From Thermococcaceae archaeon (GTDB lineage Archaea > Methanobacteriota_B > Thermococci > Thermococcales > Thermococcaceae), in contig JAMOPD010000370.1 of NCBI GenBank assembly GCA_027064745.1, positions 1 to 6,561 on the forward strand: a DNA stretch of 6,561 nt, given 5' to 3'. Each line of letters opens with the position of its first letter. The first letter of the stretch is position 1. This document shows positions 1-5,794 of this stretch, piece after piece. The translations under genes were made by a program, and so were the position numbers. The notes under the pieces are model-generated. The model was not told the origin of the DNA, ran no database searches, and saw nothing but the letters and a program-made list of their open reading frames with translations.

Positions 1-823
1 AGCAAGGATGCACGTTGATGAGATTTACACCTATAATAAGAAGGAATTTGCCCAAAAAGTATTCAAGACTACAGATAAAGCTCATCCGGGCGTTGCTAAG
101 GTGTATTCAATGGCCAAATACCTAGTCGGCGGTGAAATCGAGCTCCTCAATGAAGTGCCAAACCCCTTCGAGAAGTACACTCTAAGGCCCGTCGAAACAA
201 GGGTGCTCTTTAAGGAGCGCGGCTGGAAAACTATTGTGGCATTCCAAACAAGAAATGTGCCACACCTCGGGCATGAATACGTGCAGAAAGCAGCTTTAAC
301 CTTTGTTGACGGTCTATTCATAAACCCAGTCCTCGGAAAGAAGAAGAAGGGCGATTATAAAGATGAAGTTATAATCAAAGCTTATGAGACTCTCTTCGAG
401 CACTACTATCCAAAGAACGCCGCGACGCTTGCAACGGTGCGCTATGAGATGCGCTATGCCGGGCCGAGGGAGGCAATACACCATGCAATAATGAGGAAGA
501 ACTTTGGAGCAACTCATTTCATAGTTGGAAGGGATCACGCAGGAGTTGGCGATTATTATGGACCATATGAAGCATGGGAGCTCTTCGACGAGTTCCCTGA
601 CTTGGGTATAACCCCAATGTTCATACGTGAGGCTTTTTACTGCAGGAAATGCGGAGGAATGGTCAACGCAAAAATATGCCCGCATGACAGGAAATTCCAC
701 GTTCACATAAGCGGCACAAAGCTCAGGAGAATGATAACGAGAGGTGAAAGGCCACCAGAGTACATGATGAGGCCAGAAGTCTATGAAGTGATAAGGAGCT
801 TTGAGAAGCCCTTCGTAGAGTGA
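1..823 (+). CDS. sat: ATP sulfurylase (sulfate adenylyltransferase), C-terminal part, 5' end outside window
   Basis: Catalyses ATP + sulfate to APS + pyrophosphate, the first step of sulfate activation, in the cytosol. The reading frame is open to the window edge (codons from base 2), so the ATG at 8 is an internal Met (A-R-M-H-V-D-E), not the start. Archaeal and bacterial Sat proteins of this type are about 380 residues, so roughly the first 100, most of the N-terminal PUA-like domain, are missing. Counting from that Met, the nucleotidyltransferase domain shows the QTRNVPHLGH motif (80-89; family consensus QxRNPxHxxH) and GRDHAG (174-179). C212-x2-C215-x8-C224 followed by H226 looks like the zinc site of the prokaryotic monomeric type, and ISGTKLRRM (234-242) is the conserved C-terminal catalytic segment. 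It is the first visible gene of a sulfur operon with cysC downstream. Its TGA stop lies inside the next gene's ribosome binding site. Identification is firm. Confidence 0.96.
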   Translation, partial: ARMHVDEIYTYNKKEFAQKVFKTTDKAHPGVAKVYSMAKYLVGGEIELLNEVPNPFEKYTLRPVETRVLFKERGWKTIVAFQTRNVPHLGHEYVQKAALTFVDGLFINPVLGKKKKGDYKDEVIIKAYETLFEHYYPKNAATLATVRYEMRYAGPREAIHHAIMRKNFGATHFIVGRDHAGVGDYYGPYEAWELFDEFPDLGITPMFIREAFYCRKCGGMVNAKICPHDRKFHVHISGTKLRRMITRGERPPEYMMRPEVYEVIRSFEKPFVE

Positions 824-824
824 T
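818..824 (+). promoter_or_regulatory. Ribosome binding site overlapping the sat stop codon
   Basis: GAGTGAT resembles the archaeal GGAGGTGAT anti-16S sequence and sits 4 nt before the ATG at 829. The sat stop TGA (821-823) is within it. This spacing favours the ATG at 829 over the GTG at 820 as start of the DHH gene. Confidence 0.6.
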
Positions 825-828
825 CCCC

Positions 829-1761
829 ATGCTACTTATACACCACTGGGACACGGACGGCATAACTTCAGCGGCCCTCGTTATCAAAGCTGTGGGATTA
901 GAAGACTTCACGAACTTGAGCCCTCCAATCGGAGAGTTCAGATTTGACAAAAGGATTAGAAAAGCCATTGAAAAGTCTGAAAAGATTTACATCCTCGACC
1001 TAAACCTCCCTCACGAAGTTGAAAACATTGAAAAAGAGATTATATTCATAGACCATCACATCCAGCCGAGAATCAAAAACCCAAAAGTTAAGCAAATAAA
1101 CCCGGCACTTGAGGGAAATGAGGCTCCTTCAGCCTCTTTCGTAGTCTCATCTCATTTTTCCCTTTGGAATGCTTGGAGCGCTTTGGGGGTAATTGGCGAT
1201 ATTGGAAGCAAAGCCTTTGAAATTCCAAAAGTTGGAGAGCTCCTAAGAAAAGAAGGACTCACAAAGGAGGAAGCTTTGAGGTTAGTTCAGCTCATTGATT
1301 CAAACTACATCGTGATGGAAAGAGAGAGCGTGGAGAAGGCCGTTGGAATACTTTTAAGCTCAACTCTCAGGGAGCTTTTGGAGTACGAACCGTGGATTAA
1401 GAACGTTGAGGCGATAGAAAAAGCAATTCAGGACGCTTTCTCAAGTGTAGAGCTGAAGAAGGGGTTTGCATTCATAGAGTTCACGAGTCCATTCAATATA
1501 ATCTCAAAAATCGCGAGGAAAGCGGTTTGGGAAGCTGGCTATGAAGGGGCAATCGTGGTAAACAGGGATTTCCACGGGAAAAGCCAGATATACTTTAGAA
1601 TCTCCTCCAAGCTAAAAGAGAGGATAAACATGAGCGAGATTATTGGTGCTCTCAAAGAAAAGGGTTTCAACGCGGGTGGAAAGAGTGAGGTTTTGGGCTG
1701 CGTTTGCGAAAGGGATAGAATAAGCGAAGCTTTAGAGATAATTAACTCTTATCTGGGGTGA
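829..1761 (+). CDS. DHH-family phosphoesterase, candidate PAP (3'-phosphoadenosine 5'-phosphate) phosphatase
   Basis: A 310-residue DHH/DHHA1 phosphoesterase (NrnA/RecJ-like superfamily). Using the ATG at 829, the metal-binding motifs are D8-T-D10-G in HHWDTDG, D57 in ILDLN, the name-giving D75-H-H at IFIDHH, and D124 in VIGDIG. The C-terminal DHHA1 domain ends in N-A-G-G-K-S-E-V-L-G-C (281-291), where the usual GGH histidine is a lysine (K285). No signal peptide or membrane segment is seen. NrnA-type members hydrolyse PAP and nanoRNAs, and a DHH protein has been described as the PAP phosphatase of methanogen sulfate assimilation. Its place between sat and cysC makes removal of PAP left after PAPS use the best guess. 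Substrate is inferred, family is clear; nuclease or cyclic dinucleotide activity cannot be excluded. A GTG at 820 would add three residues, but the ATG has a well-spaced ribosome binding site. Its TGA stop lies in the site for the next gene. Confidence 0.85.
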   Translation: MLLIHHWDTDGITSAALVIKAVGLEDFTNLSPPIGEFRFDKRIRKAIEKSEKIYILDLNLPHEVENIEKEIIFIDHHIQPRIKNPKVKQINPALEGNEAPSASFVVSSHFSLWNAWSALGVIGDIGSKAFEIPKVGELLRKEGLTKEEALRLVQLIDSNYIVMERESVEKAVGILLSSTLRELLEYEPWIKNVEAIEKAIQDAFSSVELKKGFAFIEFTSPFNIISKIARKAVWEAGYEGAIVVNRDFHGKSQIYFRISSKLKERINMSEIIGALKEKGFNAGGKSEVLGCVCERDRISEALEIINSYLG

Positions 1762-1762
1762 T
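1755..1762 (+). promoter_or_regulatory. Ribosome binding site containing the DHH gene stop codon
   Basis: GGGGTGAT is a near-ideal archaeal site, followed after TGAG (4 nt) by ATG at 1767. The DHH gene stop TGA (1759-1761) lies inside it. This decides the start of the phosphodiesterase at 1767 rather than at the GTG at 1758, which is part of the site itself. Confidence 0.75.
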
Positions 1763-1766
1763 TGAG

Positions 1767-3158
1767 ATGGAAAACGTTAAGAAAGTCTTTGTTATCGGTT
1801 TAGATTCAGCTCCTCCAGAGCTACTCTTCGATAGGTTTTTGGATGACCTACCAAACATAAAGAAGCTCTTGGAAAAATCAATTTACGGTCCAATGCAGAG
1901 CACAATCCCTGCCATCACTATTCCCGCATGGATGGTTATGGCTACAGGCAAAACACCTGGAGAACTCGGCTTATATGGCTTTAGACATAGAAAGAAAGGC
2001 ACATACAACGATATCTGGATTGCCCACAGTTTAATGGTTAAGGAAAAGGCCGTTTGGCACTACATAGCTGAAAAGGGCAAAAAATCAATTTTAGTTGGCG
2101 TTCCGCCGAGCTATCCACCGAGGCCAATCAACGGCTACCTCGTGAGCTGTTTCATAACCCCCGATGCTTCTGTTGATTATACTTACCCAAAAGAGCTTAA
2201 AGGCGAGATTGAGCGCTTAGTCGGCGAGTACATCTTTGATGTAGTCTTTAGAAAAGAGAACAGGGATGAGGTTAGGGAACAGCTCTGGGAGATGACGAAA
2301 AAGAGGTTCGAGGTTATTCGCTACCTAATCCAGGAGAAGGAGTGGGACTACTTCCAGTTTGTGGATATAGGGCTTGACAGGGTGCACCACGCCTTTTGGA
2401 AGTACTTCGACGAGAACCACCACCTCTATCCCGGTGATGACAATCCCTACAAAAACGTCATCCCCGACTACTACAAGCTCCTCGATGAGGAGATAGGAAA
2501 GACATTGGAGTTCCTGGATTTGGATGAGACAGCTGTCATAATAGTTTCAGACCACGGAATAAAGGCTATGAAGGGAGCTTTCGCAATCAATCAATGGCTC
2601 ATTGAAGAGGGTCTCTTGAAGATTAAAAACCCAGAGATTCTCAAGGAAGGAAGACAAGTGAGGTTCAACGAGCTTAAGGTTGACTGGAGCAAGACGATTG
2701 CTTGGGCATGGGGCGGTTATTACTCAAGGGTCTTCCTCAACGTCAAGGGAAGAGAGCCCCAAGGAATCATCGAGCCAGAGAACTACCACAAGGTTAGGGA
2801 CGAGGTTGCCGAGCTCATAAAGGGCATTAGAGGGCCAAACGGTGAGAAGTGGGATACTAAAGTGTTCTATCCAGAGGAGATATATCCAATTGCCAAAGGC
2901 GATAAACCAGATATGATGGTTTACCTGGACGATTTGAACTGGAGAGCCGCGGGAACTTTGGGTTATGAAACACCATACCTCTTGGAGAATGACTTGGGCC
3001 CGGACGATGCAGTTCACGCTGAGTATGGAGTGTTCTCCCTGTATCTGCCAGGCATGAAGGAGGCCAAGCAAACCCAGCTCACAATTTATGACTTTGCACC
3101 AACAGTGCTCAAGCTCTTTGGAATGAAAAAACCCCTTAGGGGGAGGAGTATAATATGA
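1767..3158 (+). CDS. Type I phosphodiesterase/nucleotide pyrophosphatase family protein (alkaline phosphatase superfamily)
   Basis: A 463-residue protein with the complete metal and nucleophile set of the nucleotide pyrophosphatase/phosphodiesterase (NPP) branch. It has D13 in VFVIGLDSAPP, the probable nucleophile T51 in ITIPAW, D204 and H208 in GLDRVHHAFW (the DxxxH spacing of NPPs), D262-H263 in VSDHG, and H417 in the HAEYG segment. NPP-type enzymes use two zinc-like ions and a Thr/Ser to cleave phosphodiester or pyrophosphate bonds. Sulfatases of the same superfamily instead need a Cys/Ser-x-Pro-x-Arg signature, which I do not see. The N-terminus enters a beta strand at once, with no signal peptide, so it is probably cytosolic. 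It lies directly between the DHH phosphoesterase and cysC and overlaps cysC by 4 nt. This suggests a role with APS, PAPS, PAP or a sulfated or phosphorylated product, but the substrate is unknown. Family call is strong, function is inference. Confidence 0.85.
   Translation: MENVKKVFVIGLDSAPPELLFDRFLDDLPNIKKLLEKSIYGPMQSTIPAITIPAWMVMATGKTPGELGLYGFRHRKKGTYNDIWIAHSLMVKEKAVWHYIAEKGKKSILVGVPPSYPPRPINGYLVSCFITPDASVDYTYPKELKGEIERLVGEYIFDVVFRKENRDEVREQLWEMTKKRFEVIRYLIQEKEWDYFQFVDIGLDRVHHAFWKYFDENHHLYPGDDNPYKNVIPDYYKLLDEEIGKTLEFLDLDETAVIIVSDHGIKAMKGAFAINQWLIEEGLLKIKNPEILKEGRQVRFNELKVDWSKTIAWAWGGYYSRVFLNVKGREPQGIIEPENYHKVRDEVAELIKGIRGPNGEKWDTKVFYPEEIYPIAKGDKPDMMVYLDDLNWRAAGTLGYETPYLLENDLGPDDAVHAEYGVFSLYLPGMKEAKQTQLTIYDFAPTVLKLFGMKKPLRGRSII
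3142..3146 (+). promoter_or_regulatory. Ribosome binding site of cysC
   Basis: GGAGG inside the last codons of the phosphodiesterase gene, 8 nt before the ATG at 3155. That ATG shares ATGA (3155-3158) with the upstream TGA stop, so translation of the two genes is probably coupled. Confidence 0.7.
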
Positions 3159-3712
3159 GCGAGAAAGTAGGAGCGTCTCTTAGGACGCTGGAGCAGGGAT
3201 TTACCATCTGGCTCACTGGACCGAGCGGTGCCGGAAAAACAGTTTTGGCACATGCTCTAAAGAAGAAGCTCAAAGGAATGGGGTATAGAGTGGAAATTTT
3301 GGATGGCGATACGATAAGAAAAACCCTCTATCCAAACTTAGGTTTCAGCAAGGAAGCGAGGGAGATGCATAACCGCATAGTTATCCACATGGCCAAGCTC
3401 CTATCGAGAAACGGCGTCATAACGATAGTCTCCTTGATTTCACCTTACAGAGCCGTCAGAGAATACGCGAGGAAGGAGATAGGCAACTTCATTGAAGTCT
3501 ATCTCTACGCACCTCTGGAGGTGAGGATCCAAAGGGATCCAAAGGGTCTCTACGCCAAAGCCATAAGGGGAGAAATTAAGGGATTGACGGGCTACGATGG
3601 TGTTTATGAGGAGCCAGAGAAGCCGGAAGTTAAGGTGGACAGCTCAAAGATGACTCCTGAGGAGGAGGTAGAGGCCGTTTTAAGCAAGGCTAGAGAGCTT
3701 GGCTATCTCTGA
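3155..3712 (+). CDS. cysC: Adenylylsulfate (APS) kinase
   Basis: Phosphorylates APS at the 3' hydroxyl with ATP to give PAPS, pulling the unfavourable Sat reaction forward. At 185 residues it has the usual single-domain length. Visible are the Walker A P-loop GPSGAGKT (22-29), the D-G-D of LDGDTIR (50-52), GFSKEAREMHNR (63-74), corresponding to the GFSxxDRxxNxxR APS-site motif, SLISPYRAVR (93-102) with S96 at the position of the serine phosphorylated in bacterial CysC, and RDPKGLYAKA (127-136) followed by the lid region GLTGYDGVYEEP (143-154). No Sat or PAPS reductase domain is fused. The start at 3155 has a good ribosome binding site and overlaps the upstream stop by ATGA. Its own TGA is embedded in the ribosome binding site of the permease gene. 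Within the operon it uses the product of sat, three genes upstream. Identification is firm. Confidence 0.96.
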   Translation: MSEKVGASLRTLEQGFTIWLTGPSGAGKTVLAHALKKKLKGMGYRVEILDGDTIRKTLYPNLGFSKEAREMHNRIVIHMAKLLSRNGVITIVSLISPYRAVREYARKEIGNFIEVYLYAPLEVRIQRDPKGLYAKAIRGEIKGLTGYDGVYEEPEKPEVKVDSSKMTPEEEVEAVLSKARELGYL

Positions 3713-3718
3713 GGTGGT
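3711..3718 (+). promoter_or_regulatory. Ribosome binding site of the TauE/SafE gene, overlapping the cysC stop
   Basis: GAGGTGGT shares its first two bases with the end of the cysC TGA stop (3710-3712) and precedes ATG at 3722. It is the third junction in this operon where the stop codon merges with the next ribosome binding site. Confidence 0.7.
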
Positions 3719-3721
3719 GCA

Positions 3722-4462
3722 ATGATCTCTTTTATTTTTCTCGGTTTCCTTGTTGGATTTTTGGTTGGGCTGACAGGTGTCGGCGGAGGAGCTCTGATGA
3801 CGCCTTCGCTTATATTCTTGGGAGTTGAACCTCTAACCGCTGTTGGCACTGATCTTTTATATGCCACTGTTACGAGGGTTTTTGGTGTGTTCTTCCACCA
3901 TAAAAAGGGAAGCATCAGATTTGATCTGGCTCTGAGGCTTTTTGCTGGCAGCCTACCTGCGATTCTGCTTGGCTCACTCCTGCTCAGGATTATTAACAAG
4001 AGTACGCTAAATCATTACCTCACACTATTACTCGGCACAATTCTGATTCTCAGCTCCCTCCTGAGCTTAACCAGAGGAGAAATCCATGTTCCCTTGAGGC
4101 CGCGGAGGGAATATCTCTATCTCCTGGGATTTATCGTTGGCTTAACCGTCCAGTTTACCTCAGTCGGTGCAGGAGTTATTGTTAGCTTTGCCCTGATGAA
4201 CCTGGCCAGAATCAGCCCAAGGGAGGTTGTTGGGGTCACGATATTTTATGGTCTGGCTTTGTCATCCTTCAGTGCTCTGAACTATGCATCTTTTGGCAGC
4301 ATAGATTACCATCTAGCTCTGGTGTTAATTGCCGGTACTTTGCCGGGTGTGTATCTGGGAACCCATATAAATGCCAGAGCTGAGAGGGACCGGCTGAAAA
4401 AGCTTATTAATGTCATAATACTTGCCATCGGACTTCTGATACTGATTCAGAGAATGATTTAA
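3722..4462 (+). CDS. TauE/SafE (DUF81) family membrane permease, candidate sulfate/sulfite transporter
   Basis: A 246-residue, strongly hydrophobic protein with about eight predicted membrane segments, near residues 3-32, 40-59, 68-90, 97-117, 130-160, 167-190, 196-216 and 228-244. The fold has the two-repeat layout of the TauE/SafE family. The first half begins GFLVGLTGVGGGALMTPSL (9-29), the second begins GFIVGLTVQFTSVGAGVIV (136-154), and both repeats carry the Gly-rich re-entrant motif. VGTDLLYATVTR (41-52) after the first repeat is also typical. Family members move sulfite, sulfoacetate, sulfate, taurine-derived or other organosulfur anions, and direction is not readable from sequence. 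As last gene of a sat-cysC operon, sulfate uptake is a reasonable guess and sulfite export the alternative. Leucine is written with many CTG codons, somewhat unlike its neighbours, which may reflect membrane composition or a separate origin. It ends in TAA before a convergent gap. Confidence 0.87.
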   Translation: MISFIFLGFLVGFLVGLTGVGGGALMTPSLIFLGVEPLTAVGTDLLYATVTRVFGVFFHHKKGSIRFDLALRLFAGSLPAILLGSLLLRIINKSTLNHYLTLLLGTILILSSLLSLTRGEIHVPLRPRREYLYLLGFIVGLTVQFTSVGAGVIVSFALMNLARISPREVVGVTIFYGLALSSFSALNYASFGSIDYHLALVLIAGTLPGVYLGTHINARAERDRLKKLINVIILAIGLLILIQRMI

Positions 4463-4482
4463 GAATTTCATACTAAAATTCT
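4462..4482. repeat. Short AT-rich inverted repeat after the permease stop
   Basis: AGAATTT (4462-4468) and AAATTCT (4476-4482) are exact reverse complements with a 7-nt loop, and the first base is the last A of the TAA stop. It could protect the 3' end or help end transcription, but the stem is A/T-rich and would be weak at high temperature, so this may be chance. Confidence 0.3.
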
Positions 4483-4547
4483 CAACAGGTGTTCCATCTT
4501 ATCTTGACCTTATATACGTGCTAAAGGAGAAATAAGCTAAACTGCAT
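4463..4547. other. Convergent intergenic gap
   Basis: An 85-nt AT-rich stretch lies between the stops of the permease gene (+) and guaAa (-). It holds a weak 7-bp inverted repeat just after the permease stop. No T-rich run of the archaeal terminator type is obvious on the + strand, and no open frame or RNA gene was recognised. Confidence 0.7.
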
Positions 4548-5114
4548 TTAGAGCTCACCGCAGAGCCTTGCAAAGTTTTTGTAGATCTCGCTCCCCCTTT
4601 CGGTGTGTGCAACTTCCGGATGGAACTGCACACCATAAATCGGCAATTCCTTATGTTTCATAGCTTCAATAGGGCAGAATTCGCTCTTAGCCAATAGCTC
4701 AAAGTCCTCGGGGAGCGCTTTAACCTCATCCATGTGGCTCTCCCAGACTTTGAGGCGCTTTGGAATGCCCTTAAATATGTCGTCTTCGTCTAAGATTTCC
4801 ACCTCAACGAGGCTGTACTCCGCCTTCTCACCACGCCCAACTTTGCCCCCGAAGTACTTGGCTATGAGCTGGTGGCCGAGGCAGATGCCCAAAATAGGCA
4901 CGTTAAACCCATCATAGCGCTCCAAGATGGCGGAGCAGTTGCCCGTTTTATTTATGTCAGGCCCGCCTGAGAAGATTATGCCCTTTGGCTCCATGGTTTT
5001 AATTTCCTCTAAGGGGGTAGTGTTTGGAATTATCTTTGCCTCAACTCCCAAATACCTCAAAGTGCGCCAGATTCTGTGCACATACTGCCCGTGGTTGTCC
5101 ATTATGATTATCAT
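4548..5114 (-). CDS. guaAa: GMP synthase glutamine amidotransferase subunit
   Basis: A 188-residue class I glutaminase subunit that frees ammonia from glutamine and passes it to the ATP-pyrophosphatase subunit GuaAb to convert XMP to GMP. The catalytic triad is visible: nucleophile C78 in LGICLGHQ (75-82), and H165 and E167 in [10 protein letters not shown] (161-170). The oxyanion region FSGGPD (48-53) and the WESHMDE segment (124-130) match GMP-synthase-type amidotransferases. Length agrees with the stand-alone archaeal subunit; in bacteria the same domain is fused to the synthetase. The ATG at 5114 overlaps the TGA of the PIN toxin gene by 4 nt (ATGA), and its ribosome binding site lies within toxin codons. 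Translation is therefore probably coupled to that of the toxin. No separate promoter is evident. The partner guaAb lies two genes upstream, with the toxin-antitoxin pair between. Confidence 0.96.
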   Translation of the reverse strand: MIIIMDNHGQYVHRIWRTLRYLGVEAKIIPNTTPLEEIKTMEPKGIIFSGGPDINKTGNCSAILERYDGFNVPILGICLGHQLIAKYFGGKVGRGEKAEYSLVEVEILDEDDIFKGIPKRLKVWESHMDEVKALPEDFELLAKSEFCPIEAMKHKELPIYGVQFHPEVAHTERGSEIYKNFARLCGEL

Positions 5115-5548
5115 TCCCCCACCTCCAGCGATTTGAAAAACTTTTCCGCCTCTTCAACCAGATAGAAGGCTTTAATACCCGCTTTCCTTGCATTTTCTGC
5201 CATTTTTCTATCATTGGTTAAAAGAGTGGCATTTAGAATTTTTGAGGTTGAGATATAGTAGGAATCCGCTGCACGGGAATGAATTTTAAAAGAAAATTCC
5301 AGTGCCTCTTCAAAGAATTCAGATTCACCTACGAGAGTCATGAAGTCAAACACATCCATGAATCGTCGAACCTTATCTTCGGGTGTAAAACGCCTTAAGA
5401 CGCTCACAAACTCAACCTGACATAACTTCGGTGCATATAGTTCATGAGTCTTAATTGCATCGAAAACCTTTAAAGCAAGCTCCCTCCGCGATTTATCAAA
5501 GAGCGAAAAGGAATCAATGAGCAGGGATGCATCAATCACGAACTTCAT
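5111..5548 (-). CDS. vapC: VapC-type PIN-domain toxin ribonuclease
   Basis: A 145-residue PIN-domain protein. The acidic residues that bind Mg/Mn in PIN nucleases are present: D6 in [10 protein letters not shown] (3-12), E46 in [11 protein letters not shown] (43-53), D95 in RAADSYY (92-98) and D113 in [13 protein letters not shown] (109-121). The TND-x3-A pattern is typical of VapC. Such toxins cleave RNA, often tRNA or rRNA, and are neutralised by the partner antitoxin encoded just upstream. All catalytic acids are intact, so the protein should be active. The ATG at 5548 follows the antitoxin TAA by 1 nt, with GAGGGAG (5559-5553) as ribosome binding site. Its TGA overlaps the guaAa ATG. The exact RNA target is not readable. 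The placement between the two GMP synthase subunit genes is unusual and suggests insertion into an older guaAb-guaAa operon. Confidence 0.9.
   Translation of the reverse strand: MKFVIDASLLIDSFSLFDKSRRELALKVFDAIKTHELYAPKLCQVEFVSVLRRFTPEDKVRRFMDVFDFMTLVGESEFFEEALEFSFKIHSRAADSYYISTSKILNATLLTNDRKMAENARKAGIKAFYLVEEAEKFFKSLEVGE
5116..5126 (-). promoter_or_regulatory. Ribosome binding site of guaAa inside the toxin gene
   Basis: On the minus strand GGAGGTGGGGG ends 1 nt before the guaAa ATG (5114-5112), with its GGAGG core (5126-5122) 7 nt away. It encodes the last residues (L-E-V-G-E) of the VapC toxin, so the site cannot be separated from the toxin reading frame. Confidence 0.75.
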
Positions 5549-5549
5549 G

Positions 5550-5759
5550 TTACTCCCTCACATCGGCTAGTATCTCAAGCGGATCTTTCTGTGATCTTTC
5601 TATTTCTCCTCCAAGGCTCCTGATGAAGTCGGCTATATTGTCGGTGATTATTTTAATCTTAAGTTTCTCACCCTCCTTGAGATTGAGCTTTTTCAGGGGT
5701 CTGAGAACACCGTTTTCATACACAACTTCTATAACATCCACATCCTTCACCCCAATCAT
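5550..5759 (-). CDS. vapB: AF2212-like (DUF104) antitoxin, partner of VapC
   Basis: A 69-residue protein with the AF2212-like antitoxin signature. An N-terminal beta-rich segment reads IEVVYENGVLRPLKKLNLKEGEK across residues 10-32 (family pattern: Y-E-N-G-x-L-x-P-L followed by L-x-E-G-E). A charged C-terminal tail (residues 38-69) probably wraps around the toxin. The family occurs next to PIN toxins in archaea and cyanobacteria. Antitoxins commonly neutralise the toxin and repress their own promoter, though DNA binding by this family is less clear than for AbrB-type VapB. The start is uncertain. The ATG at 5759 has no ribosome binding site and would suit a leaderless mRNA. An in-frame GTG at 5741 has GGGGTG (5753-5748) upstream and would give 63 residues, closer to the usual family start just before the IE-x-x-YENG strand. 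Confidence 0.85.
   Translation of the reverse strand: MIGVKDVDVIEVVYENGVLRPLKKLNLKEGEKLKIKIITDNIADFIRSLGGEIERSQKDPLEILADVRE
5553..5559 (-). promoter_or_regulatory. Ribosome binding site of vapC inside the antitoxin gene
   Basis: GAGGGAG, read on the minus strand, forms the last codons of the antitoxin gene just before its TAA (5552-5550). It lies 4 nt before the vapC ATG at 5548, as expected for coupled toxin-antitoxin translation. Confidence 0.6.
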
Positions 5760-5794
5760 AACTTGCTTTTAAAAATAGATAAAAGTATCGAAAT
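5760..5794 (-). promoter_or_regulatory. T-rich gap between guaAb and the antitoxin gene: possible terminator and/or promoter
   Basis: On the minus strand this 35-nt gap contains TTTT (5784-5781) and TTTTT (5775-5771) a few bases after the guaAb stop, resembling archaeal U-tract terminators. The segment CTTTTATCTA (5785-5776) also resembles an archaeal TATA box. It would place a start site near the antitoxin start codon and so give a leaderless or nearly leaderless message. The two readings are not exclusive, and neither is proven by sequence. Confidence 0.4.

Noticed and set aside
82..706. Open frames on the minus strand opposite sat (82-321 and 314-706)
   Set aside because: They lie fully antisense to a well-conserved enzyme, have no recognisable domain and no ribosome binding site; shadows of the sat coding pattern.
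2724..3071. 115-codon minus-strand frame inside the phosphodiesterase gene
   Set aside because: Antisense to conserved catalytic sequence, with a Trp/Ile/Leu-rich translation of the kind produced by antisense frames; no family resemblance.
3525..3546. Tandem 10-bp repeat GGATCCAAAG x2 in cysC
   Set aside because: The second copy encodes the conserved R-D-P-K-G motif and the two copies are read in different frames; a coincidence within coding sequence rather than a functional repeat.
3703..3999. Minus-strand frame opposite the permease N-terminus
   Set aside because: Pro/Arg-rich translation arising from the reverse complement of the glycine- and hydrophobic-rich membrane codons.
4508..4517. 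TATA-like CCTTATATAC in the convergent gap as a promoter
   Set aside because: On either strand it would drive only antisense transcription into the permease gene or guaAa; no downstream gene or clear BRE, so A/T content alone is a sufficient explanation.
4732..5136. Plus-strand frames opposite guaAa
   Set aside because: Antisense shadows of the amidotransferase gene; no initiation signals or motifs.
5527..5772. Plus-strand frame opposite the antitoxin gene
   Set aside because: Ser/Leu-rich antisense shadow; the minus strand encodes a clear AF2212-like protein.
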